Source of the DNA: CAYPYS01 sp964445715
Lineage (GTDB): Bacteria; Omnitrophota; Gorgyraeia; Gorgyraeales; Gorgyraeaceae
NCBI GenBank assembly: GCA_964445715.1
Contig: CAYULJ010000038.1
Coordinates: forward strand, 1 to 13,438
Reading direction: 5' to 3'
DNA length: 13,438 nucleotides
The notes beneath the pieces were generated by a model. That model worked only from the letters and a program-made list of their open reading frames with translations. It was not told the origin of the DNA and did no database searches. The translations under genes and the position numbers were made by a program. Below are positions 1 through 6,112 of the stretch, one piece after another (the stretch's first letter is position 1; every line of letters begins with the position of its first letter).

Positions 1-143
1 ACTAGCTCCATGATTGTATGAAGCTGTTTATTTCCCTCCCATGTAGAATCGCGCAAAAGAAGATAGCCAAAAAATAATCCTACAAAGAGAAAAATATACT
101 GGGCCTTTCTTTTCTGAACCAAAGATAATGATTTTAAATTCAT
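1..143 (-). CDS. Membrane-anchored sensor protein, N-terminal fragment (3' end outside window)
   Basis: This reading frame starts at the ATG complementary to 141-143 and runs off the left edge with no stop, giving 47 residues. The start is preceded by a GGAGAG ribosome site about 8 bases upstream and lies 30 bases beyond the stop of the upstream kinase gene, so it is probably the next gene of the same operon. The protein begins MNLKSLSLVQKRKAQYIF, then has one hydrophobic helix at about residues 15-31, then LRDSTWEGNKQLHTIMEL. From memory, the W-x-G-x-x-x-LHT-x-ME pattern after a first membrane helix resembles the N-terminal multi-helix membrane sensor region of some PAS/GGDEF or kinase proteins. 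That family assignment is tentative, because the signalling domain lies outside the window. What is directly seen is a start, a ribosome site and one membrane segment. Confidence 0.6.
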   Translation of the reverse strand, partial: MNLKSLSLVQKRKAQYIFLFVGLFFGYLLLRDSTWEGNKQLHTIMEL

Positions 144-173
144 CTTATTTACTCTCCACTTTGACAGGGTTTT

Positions 174-2294
174 CTATGCTGACTTAACCGGCAATATAAC
201 TCTAAACGTACTCCCCTTCTCTAGCATGCTCTCCACCTCTATCCTGCCACCATGCTCCTTAACGATCGAATAGCTTATAGAAAGCCCCAGGCCAGTACCC
301 TTCTGTCCCCTCTGATACGCTGTACTGAAAAATGGCTCGAAGATCTTCTCTTGTATTTCTTTTGACATACCACAACCACTGTCTGTAAAAGAAACCTCGA
401 CTTGCGTGTTCTGTGTCCCGTGCCCCGTGACCCGTGACCCGATAGTTAGCGAGCCACCTTTAGGCATTGCATGTGCTGCATTTATTATGATATTCATAAA
501 CACCTGCTGCAGTTGATATGGATCACCTATTATTTTAGGTAAACTTGGATCGAGCTTTTGAATAAGTTCGACCTGTTCCCTCTTAATTGAATATTCCACT
601 ACCTTTATTGTAGCTCCGATAACATTATTTACATCAAGCTCTATTTTCTGAGCAGGCTGAGGTCTTGCAAAGTTAAGAAGATTCTCAATAATAACGGTAC
701 AACGCTTACCCTCTTTTTCAATCCTCATTAAATCTTCCTTAAGACTGGAATCAATGTCTTTCCTCGCTATCATAAGCTGCGCAAAGCCAAGGATACTTGT
801 CATAGGATTATTTATCTCGTGCGCAACTCCTGCAGCCATCTGGCCTATGCCTGAAAGCTTACCAACCTGGATAAGCTGTTCTTCCTTTTGTTTTAGTTCT
901 TCCATTGCTAGTTCAAGTTTCTTCCTTGCCTCCTCTGTATCTTCCAATACGGAAAGCATGACATCGCGAGATTCCTCTACTTCTTTAAGAGAGCTGTCTA
1001 AATCCTTGGTCCTTTTTTCAACCATAATCTCTAAGGACTGACTATATGATTCAAGCTCTTCTTTGGAATTCCTGAGCTCTTGTAAAAGATTTAGCATCTG
1101 CCGCATGTCGCGAGCCACGCCGACAATACCTATAATTCGTCGCTTGTCGCTCGTCGCTTGTCGCTCGTACATCACACTCCCTGAAAAACTCACTGGTATC
1201 CTATCTCCGCTCTTTGTCTTATACATCATCTCCAAATCCCGCACTGAACCTTCCTTGATCAGCTTCTCCAATCCCTTTCCCTTAAAAAGTCTTTCTTCTT
1301 CTTCTTCTTCTTCTTCTTCTTCTGTAAATATTAGACTTACGTCTTTTCCGATTAGCTCTTCTTCTTTATATCCCAATAGCTCCAGCGTAGCTTTATTTAC
1401 TGTCTTAATCTTCCCCTTTGGATCAACCACTATTAAGGTATCAACCATATTAGAGATGATTGAGTCTGTGTAGACTTTTGACGATAGTAACTCATCTCTG
1501 GATTTACTCAAATCCACCACCATTTTATTGAAACTATTAGCTAAAATGCCTATTTCATCTTTTGTTTTTAGTTCTGACCGAGCAGTTAAATCTCCACTAG
1601 CTACTCTTTGAGTTGTTTTAAACAAACTTACTATTGGCCTGGTTATTGAATGGACAAAAATAATTGCCATAATTAAAGAGATTATAATAATGACACAAAT
1701 TAACACAGTGTTGACAAAGACTACTGCCTTTTCGGCTTCCATAAATTCTTCTGTGGCTTCAGCAATTTCTCGTTCCGCAATACCATGCCATTGATTTAGT
1801 GCTAAAATAGCATTATCACTAAAAGCGTCCATATCTTCCATTAAATGTCCTGCCATTGCTGAACCAATTGCCTCTTCTCTGGGGAAAGCAAAGATCTCCA
1901 ATGCTTTTTGTTTTAAAGTAAGGTAGTTGCTTTTTGCAGCAAGAAAAAGTTGTTTTTCATCGGGACGATTTAGGGCGTGAGGTTCCAGTATATCGAACTT
2001 TTCTTCAACCCTCGCGGCTAAACTTTTAAAATTCTTCTGTTCATTTGGATCGCCGCCAACAATAAGATAATCATTGGCAGGCATAACAACCTGGCTTATA
2101 GCAAGGGAGGCTTCCTGGACCATATGCATCTCGTGCGACTCTTCTTCCAGCTCTTCAAATGCTTCTTTTAGATGATTCACTGAAGTGTTGGAGATATAGG
2201 ACACAATCATAAGTAGTAATGAGACAACGCCAATCCAAAGCCAAAGACGTGTGCCTATTTTTAAATCTTGGAAACTAAATCTTCTGTTTTTCAT
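174..2294 (-). CDS. Membrane sensor histidine kinase (helical sensor, HAMP, PAS, HisKA, HATPase)
   Basis: A 706-residue hybrid-free sensor kinase. Transmembrane helices lie near residues 17-38 and 192-215 and flank a mostly helical extracytoplasmic segment of about 155 residues. A HAMP linker (about 216-268), a PAS domain (about 275-395), a coiled coil (about 400-475) and the kinase core follow. The HisKA motif has its phospho-acceptor at H492 (AHEINNP), the N box is near N601-N605, the D box is DSGCGM at 638-643, and the glycine-rich lid is GTGLGLS at 666-672. Its ATG overlaps the stop of the PstS-like gene by ATGA, so the two are translationally coupled and the binding protein probably feeds the sensor. 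Three oddities are visible: ten consecutive Glu residues (325-334) from a GAA tract, and two heptamer arrays translated in frame, one in the PAS domain (about 377-388) and one in the ATPase domain (about 620-631). No receiver is adjacent, so its partner is unknown. Confidence 0.92.
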   Translation of the reverse strand: MKNRRFSFQDLKIGTRLWLWIGVVSLLLMIVSYISNTSVNHLKEAFEELEEESHEMHMVQEASLAISQVVMPANDYLIVGGDPNEQKNFKSLAARVEEKFDILEPHALNRPDEKQLFLAAKSNYLTLKQKALEIFAFPREEAIGSAMAGHLMEDMDAFSDNAILALNQWHGIAEREIAEATEEFMEAEKAVVFVNTVLICVIIIISLIMAIIFVHSITRPIVSLFKTTQRVASGDLTARSELKTKDEIGILANSFNKMVVDLSKSRDELLSSKVYTDSIISNMVDTLIVVDPKGKIKTVNKATLELLGYKEEELIGKDVSLIFTEEEEEEEEEERLFKGKGLEKLIKEGSVRDLEMMYKTKSGDRIPVSFSGSVMYERQATSDKRRIIGIVGVARDMRQMLNLLQELRNSKEELESYSQSLEIMVEKRTKDLDSSLKEVEESRDVMLSVLEDTEEARKKLELAMEELKQKEEQLIQVGKLSGIGQMAAGVAHEINNPMTSILGFAQLMIARKDIDSSLKEDLMRIEKEGKRCTVIIENLLNFARPQPAQKIELDVNNVIGATIKVVEYSIKREQVELIQKLDPSLPKIIGDPYQLQQVFMNIIINAAHAMPKGGSLTIGSRVTGHGTQNTQVEVSFTDSGCGMSKEIQEKIFEPFFSTAYQRGQKGTGLGLSISYSIVKEHGGRIEVESMLEKGSTFRVILPVKSA
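406..447 (-). repeat. In-frame heptamer array inside the kinase ATPase domain
   Basis: This is a period-7 array. Read on the minus strand it contains units of the type ACGGGTC with variants such as ACGGGGC and ACGGGAC, about six units in all. It is translated as part of the segment RVTGHGTQNTQ, between the strand LTIGS and the strand VEVSF that leads into the D box. Family alignments normally have a short turn here, so the array lengthens a surface hairpin. The orientation present is the stop-free one: reading GACCCGT units would bring TGA into frame. Confidence 0.75.
1134..1168 (-). repeat. In-frame heptamer array inside the PAS domain
   Basis: Five 7-base units occupy exactly 35 bases. On the minus strand, ACGAGCG alternates with ACAAGCG and the last unit is ACGAATT. 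It encodes part of ERQATSDKRRI, where PAS domains normally have a short turn (typically D-x-x-G-K) before the last strand IIGIVGVARD. The array therefore seems to replace or lengthen a surface loop while keeping the frame open. Confidence 0.75.
1293..1322 (-). repeat. GAA trinucleotide microsatellite encoding ten Glu
   Basis: Ten uninterrupted TTC triplets on the plus strand encode ten glutamates in the PAS domain, directly after LIFT. Expansion or contraction would change loop length without shifting the frame. Related PAS domains, as I remember them, also have a short acidic stretch here, so this may be slippage in an already Glu-rich loop. Confidence 0.9.
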
Positions 2295-3178
2295 TTTCCA
2301 ACAAAACCTTCTTCCTCTAATAGTCTTTGACCATCTTGGCTCAAAGTAAACTCAATAAAAGACTTTGTCAAGTGTTTCGGTCTGCCAATAGTTATCATAT
2401 ACATCTTTCTAGCTAGAGGATAACTATTATCACTTATCGTTGCCAGATTTGGCGCTATGGCTTTATCCAAAGTCTCTCCATAAGCAACAACGACGACAGT
2501 TCTATTCACCCATTTTAATGGACTATAAGCTATGCCATTGGGATCTGTTGCAAGGGTAGGAACGACTAGAGGGGTTCTAATAAGATCTATTGCATTATCT
2601 ATATAAGGAGTCTTATCCGAGCCAGTTATTTTTTTAGCAAACAAGGTAGCTGTTCCTGATTCGTGCGGGTCTCTTACGTAAACATTAATCTTTCCAGAAA
2701 GATCTGGATGAAGCTGGAACCAATCAGTAATTGTTCCTTTAAAGAAGATGCCTTGAACTTGGGCTTGAGTTAATTTCTGAACAAAATTATATTTACTTGG
2801 ATGAATTATTATAGCCACTGCATCCTTGCCTATCTCGGTTATCTCAAAATCAATGCCTCTCTCTTTTGCAAGTCTATATTCATCTTCTTTGGGCAGACGA
2901 GTAGCATTCGCAATATCAACTTCTCCTGCAAGTAATCGCTTTATGCCGCCTCCTGTAGAACTTTCACTTATTGTAACAAGAGCTTCAGAATGCCTTTCCA
3001 TGTATGCTCTTGCCGCTGCCTGAACGAATGGGAAAACTGTGGTAGAGCCACCGAGCCGTAATATTGCCTCTTTGTCTGATGTCTCTTTTTCTCCTCCCGA
3101 CTTTAACCAATAGACCCCACCCATAATTAAGGCTGCTATGATGATACTCGCACCTATTATTAAAACTTTTTTGCTCAT
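2291..3178 (-). CDS. PstS-like substrate-binding protein (phosphate-type), membrane anchored
   Basis: A 295-residue protein of the PstS-like periplasmic binding family. A hydrophobic stretch at residues 4-26 after MSKK acts as an uncleaved anchor or signal peptide; no lipobox Cys is visible. The mature part has the family signatures GGSTTVFPFV (about 43-52), SESSTGGGIKRLLAGEVDIANATR (about 71-94, the substrate loop) and an ESGTA motif in the second lobe. Length and motif order fit a complete single-domain binding protein. The ATG is preceded by AGAAGGTGAG at a normal distance. Its stop overlaps the start of the histidine kinase by ATGA, and no permease or ATPase component follows, so it is more likely a ligand-sensing subunit than a transporter part. 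Phosphate is the family ligand; the true ligand is not shown by the sequence. Confidence 0.88.
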   Translation of the reverse strand: MSKKVLIIGASIIIAALIMGGVYWLKSGGEKETSDKEAILRLGGSTTVFPFVQAAARAYMERHSEALVTISESSTGGGIKRLLAGEVDIANATRLPKEDEYRLAKERGIDFEITEIGKDAVAIIIHPSKYNFVQKLTQAQVQGIFFKGTITDWFQLHPDLSGKINVYVRDPHESGTATLFAKKITGSDKTPYIDNAIDLIRTPLVVPTLATDPNGIAYSPLKWVNRTVVVVAYGETLDKAIAPNLATISDNSYPLARKMYMITIGRPKHLTKSFIEFTLSQDGQRLLEEEGFVGK

Positions 3179-3206
3179 ATTTTACTCACCTTCTAAGTTT
3201 CTTTAC

Positions 3207-3234
3207 ACCTACTTACGACTTACCACTAAGTTTC
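3207..3234. repeat. Degenerate heptamer array with flanking 9-base direct repeat
   Basis: The plus strand reads roughly ACGACTT, ACCACTA with period 7 over four units. The nonamer CTAAGTTTC occurs at 3193-3201 and again at 3226-3234, at the two sides of the array. The array overlaps the end of the remnant reading frame and lies just upstream of the ribosome site of the PstS-like gene. It is more degenerate than the other arrays of the window. Confidence 0.5.
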
Positions 3235-3299
3235 TCCTCCAGCTCCTTCACTCTTTTCTTCAACTCCTCCATCTTCAATTCCATTCCCACTGCCACCAT
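3213..3299 (-). pseudogene. Remnant C-terminal coiled-coil tail of a sensor protein
   Basis: A 28-codon frame starts MVAVGMELKMEELKKR and continues as a heptad-rich helix to a stop at 3213. In the same frame it is open further upstream as ERFYLKNSY, overlapping the end of the ATPase gene in another frame. It lines up with the C-terminal tails of the dCache/HAMP protein (VMGREKRVMELKEEVERL) and the two-PAS protein (TMGREKMILELKAKVKEL): G-x-E-x-K-x-x-E-L-K-x-x-V-x-x-L. I infer that it is the leftover tail of a third sensor of this type whose body was lost when the ATPase gene entered. It could also be a real 28-residue peptide. No ribosome site is evident. Confidence 0.5.
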
Positions 3300-3310
3300 A
3301 TAGCTATTCT

Positions 3311-4540
3311 TCAAATAAAATCTCTCAGGCTCTTTAGGTAATGATCTACGCTTACAATTGATACGTGTTCGATCAAAGGCATATCTTCGTCACTTAAAGA
3401 AATAATTTTCCCGTCATTAATTTTTAATTTGGAAAATATCTTTTTAAACCTCTTTATAGATGCGGCCATACCCAAATTTGGAGTCTTAGTCAATTTGATT
3501 TCAAATGGATATAATTCGAGACTCTTTTCTACGATTAGATCAATTTCTATATTATTATGTGTCCTTATATAGAATAATCTAGGATTTATTCCACGATTAA
3601 AAAAATATTTAACAGTCTCTTGGATAACAAAATTTTCAAATAAGGAACCTGACAATGGGCCATTTAATAAATGTTCTCTAGTTCTTAATCCGGTAAGATA
3701 ACAAATTAAACCAATATCTAAAAAATATATCTTTGGACTTTTTGTTATTCTTTTACCAAGATTTTTATAGTAAGGGGATAAAATATATATAATCTGACTT
3801 GCCTCTAGTATCGAAATCCATTGTTTAATGGTGTTAACACTGACACCCAAATCATTAGCAAAGGTGCTCAAATTTAGCATTTGGGAGCAGCGTCCAGCTA
3901 AAAGACGCAGGAATTGTTGAAATTCCCTTAAAATTCCAATATTATAGATTGTGCGGATATCTCTTTCCAAATAAGTTTGAAGGTAACTGCCATACCAGGT
4001 ATCGAAATCCATATTTAAATTTGTCGCAATCTCAGGAAATGACCCCTGAAGGCAGGAATGGAGAAAACTATCCTGAGTAGTGGATAGCTTATCTTTTAAA
4101 AATGGGATTCGTTTCTTCTCCTCTATATTAAAAGGCAGCAAATCAAAAAGGGCAATCCTTCCTGCCAGTGTATCGCCTAAATTTTTGATAAGATGGAATT
4201 GTTGTGAGCCAGTAATAATGAACCTGCCATAATTGTGGCGCTCCTTATCAATAAGTATCTTAATATAAGAAAGGATTTGAGGAACATATTGAATTTCATC
4301 AAATATTATTTTCTCTCCAAGGCTTTCTATAAATAATCTTGGGTCAGCAATTGCCCGTTCTCTGTTAATCGGATCATCAAAAGATATAAAGGCATGGGTT
4401 TTGCCAAAAATATTCTTAACTAGTGTAGATTTTCCAGACTGCCGTGGCCCAGTCAACGCCACAGCAGGAAAATGTACAAGTGCACGTTTCAACACTTCTT
4501 CTATTTCTCGATGAATATATCTATATTTTTGTATTGTCAT
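3311..4540 (-). CDS. AAA+ ATPase with C-terminal DUF4143 domain
   Basis: A 409-residue protein of the widespread AAA_14/DUF4143 ATPase family. Walker A is GPRQSGKST at 31-39, Walker B is KIIFDE at 77-82, and FIITGSQ at 107-113 is the sensor-1 region. The middle region (about 215-260) has a helical, winged-helix-like sequence (DLGVSVNTIKQWISILEAS). The C-terminal part has the GSLFENFV and EIDLIVE...FEIKLTK motifs of the nuclease-like fold in DUF4143. The cellular function of this family is not established; many members behave as solitary genes moving between genomes. By eye it is more AT-rich than its neighbours, has its own strong promoter and interrupts a sensor operon, all of which suggest late insertion. 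The complete length and intact motifs argue for a functional gene. There is no obvious ribosome site. Confidence 0.9.
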   Translation of the reverse strand: MTIQKYRYIHREIEEVLKRALVHFPAVALTGPRQSGKSTLVKNIFGKTHAFISFDDPINRERAIADPRLFIESLGEKIIFDEIQYVPQILSYIKILIDKERHNYGRFIITGSQQFHLIKNLGDTLAGRIALFDLLPFNIEEKKRIPFLKDKLSTTQDSFLHSCLQGSFPEIATNLNMDFDTWYGSYLQTYLERDIRTIYNIGILREFQQFLRLLAGRCSQMLNLSTFANDLGVSVNTIKQWISILEASQIIYILSPYYKNLGKRITKSPKIYFLDIGLICYLTGLRTREHLLNGPLSGSLFENFVIQETVKYFFNRGINPRLFYIRTHNNIEIDLIVEKSLELYPFEIKLTKTPNLGMAASIKRFKKIFSKLKINDGKIISLSDEDMPLIEHVSIVSVDHYLKSLRDFI

Positions 4541-4546
4541 AACATA

Positions 4547-4575
4547 TTTATATCATTAAAGTTAAACCATGTCAA
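4547..4575 (-). promoter_or_regulatory. Sigma-70-type promoter of the ATPase gene, probably leaderless
   Basis: On the minus strand TTGACA (4570-4575) is followed after exactly 17 bases by TATAAA (4547-4552). The ATG of the ATPase gene lies only six bases after the -10 box, so the expected transcription start falls at or next to the A of the ATG. That would explain the missing ribosome site. This is the clearest promoter in the window. Confidence 0.75.
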
Positions 4576-4606
4576 GACAAATATGCATTATTAATGCAAA
4601 ATTGTC
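4576..4606. promoter_or_regulatory. 31-base palindrome directly upstream of the -35 box (operator candidate)
   Basis: The perfect palindrome TGCATTA-T-TAATGCA occupies 4584-4598 and is framed symmetrically at three bases by GACAA (4576-4580) and TTGTC (4602-4606). It touches the upstream edge of the -35 hexamer. Its two-part symmetry is typical of a dimeric regulator site; an end sequence of the inserted unit is the alternative. There is no U-run, so it is not a normal terminator. Confidence 0.6.
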
Positions 4607-4658
4607 TAATGCTAAGGGCTTGTGTATAGTCACATTAGATTGCTGATCTCCAGATGCA

Positions 4659-6086
4659 CTAAGCCTTTTTATATTTCCTAAGCTCTTCCTTAAGCCGCTC
4701 GACCTCTTCCTTGAGCTCCATCACCCGCTTCTCCCTGCCCATTACCAACTTATGAAATGCTTCTTTATCAGCATATTTCTTTTCCAGCTCAGCCTTTGCC
4801 TCCTCTAGCTTAGCCAAAGTATCCTGGAGTTCATCGTTGGTCTGCTTAAGCTCTTCATTGGTTGAGTGCAATTCTTCATTCATTGCCCTTATTTCTTCTG
4901 TGCGTTCTGCTACTTTATGCTCAAGGTCTTGGCTGTAGGATTTTATCTTCTCCCTTGATTTCTTTAAGTCCAGGGCCATTGCGTTAAAGGAATCTGCCAA
5001 TTCTTTAATTTCATCTCGTGACTTAATATCTATTTTAGTGCCTAAATTGCCCCTGCCTATTTCAAAGGCTGCATCCTTCAGCCTCATGATCGGGCGAGAG
5101 ATAGAGCGAGAGACAAGGAAACCTGTACTTATAGCTATGAGAACTAAAATTATTAGCGTCATCAATGTGATATTGCGGGCACTTCGCGCAATACCTATCT
5201 GATCTGTCATATCTATCAAGGATAATATTGCCCCTGCATGCCGGCCTCCTGCATCTATCAGCTCAAAACCGCCTCCGGCAAATAACTTATCATTGCTTCG
5301 GATCTCTTTAAGAAAATTCTCTCCTTCTTCTATCCGCTCTAAATTTTCCTCTACGAAAAATAGCCTCTCTGCCTCTATGCTCTTTTCTGATGTATCACTA
5401 ATTACAACGTGTTCTCCCAAATCATCCCAGCTATCCCTTAGCCCTGCTGCCAGCCTGACTGATTTCCATTTTTCTCTATCTAAATTTTCTTTATCAGCAA
5501 TAATGGCAAACTCATCATAAGTGGTACCTTTCAATATTTCCAGGAAATGGTCTATCTCTTCTCCTAATTCTACATATCCTATCAGTTCATTATTATTATT
5601 ATTATAGTAGGGCATAACTACCCTCAGGGCAAAGGCAGTTTTCCCCAGTTCGATTCCTGATGCAGCAGCCTTTGTATCGCGTGCCTTCGAAAAGGTAAAC
5701 CTGGTTATCATGTCTCCGTAAATCTCCTTATTATGCAGCCTCACAAAACAATGGCCATCAGGTAGAATAAAATAAAAATGGGTAATGCCATATTTATGCT
5801 TTAACTCCTGAAATAAGGGCTGGCCATAGGTATATAATTTTTCCCTGTCTTTTTCCAGATATACACTCTTAAAGGACTGATCCTGGATAAAGACCTCTAA
5901 TGCAGAAGATAATATCTTCGTATCGCGCTCTTTAATAGCAAGGAACTTTCTTTCTGCGGTTCTAATCGCCCTAAGTAAGTTTAGCCTAATGATTTTATTT
6001 TGATGGTATAAAGCAATCCCGGTGTCGAGCCCAATCAATAAAACAACTCCCATAAACCCGGTCATCAATTTCTGTCTTATCTTCAT
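4659..6086 (-). CDS. Membrane sensor with dCache-like domain and HAMP, no kinase or methyl-accepting domain
   Basis: A 475-residue protein. TM1 is at about residues 8-28 and TM2 at about 305-326. The roughly 275 residues between them contain HKYGITHFYFILPDG, RLHNKEIYGDMITRF and GKTAFALRVVMPYYN, which match my memory of double-Cache (dCache_3-type) ligand domains. A HAMP region (about 327-380) leads into a long coiled coil (about 375-470) ending VMGREKRVMELKEEVERL. No histidine kinase, GGDEF or MCP signalling hairpin follows, and the frame ends with a normal stop. Five Asn codons (162-166) lie in the turn before ELIGYVELG. The gene starts 26 bases after CheR with an AAGGAG ribosome site, and its tail is shared with the two-PAS protein upstream. 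It probably signals through a partner that binds the coiled coil; the output is unknown. Confidence 0.82.
   Translation of the reverse strand: MKIRQKLMTGFMGVVLLIGLDTGIALYHQNKIIRLNLLRAIRTAERKFLAIKERDTKILSSALEVFIQDQSFKSVYLEKDREKLYTYGQPLFQELKHKYGITHFYFILPDGHCFVRLHNKEIYGDMITRFTFSKARDTKAAASGIELGKTAFALRVVMPYYNNNNNELIGYVELGEEIDHFLEILKGTTYDEFAIIADKENLDREKWKSVRLAAGLRDSWDDLGEHVVISDTSEKSIEAERLFFVEENLERIEEGENFLKEIRSNDKLFAGGGFELIDAGGRHAGAILSLIDMTDQIGIARSARNITLMTLIILVLIAISTGFLVSRSISRPIMRLKDAAFEIGRGNLGTKIDIKSRDEIKELADSFNAMALDLKKSREKIKSYSQDLEHKVAERTEEIRAMNEELHSTNEELKQTNDELQDTLAKLEEAKAELEKKYADKEAFHKLVMGREKRVMELKEEVERLKEELRKYKKA
5589..5605 (-). repeat. ATT/AAT trinucleotide run encoding five Asn
   Basis: A short run of AAT codons on the minus strand gives Asn162-166 in a predicted turn of the Cache domain. 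It is a second frame-neutral triplet run in a sensor domain of this locus, shorter than the Glu run. Confidence 0.8.
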
Positions 6087-6112
6087 TTTGCCTTAATCTC
6101 CTTTTTAATATT

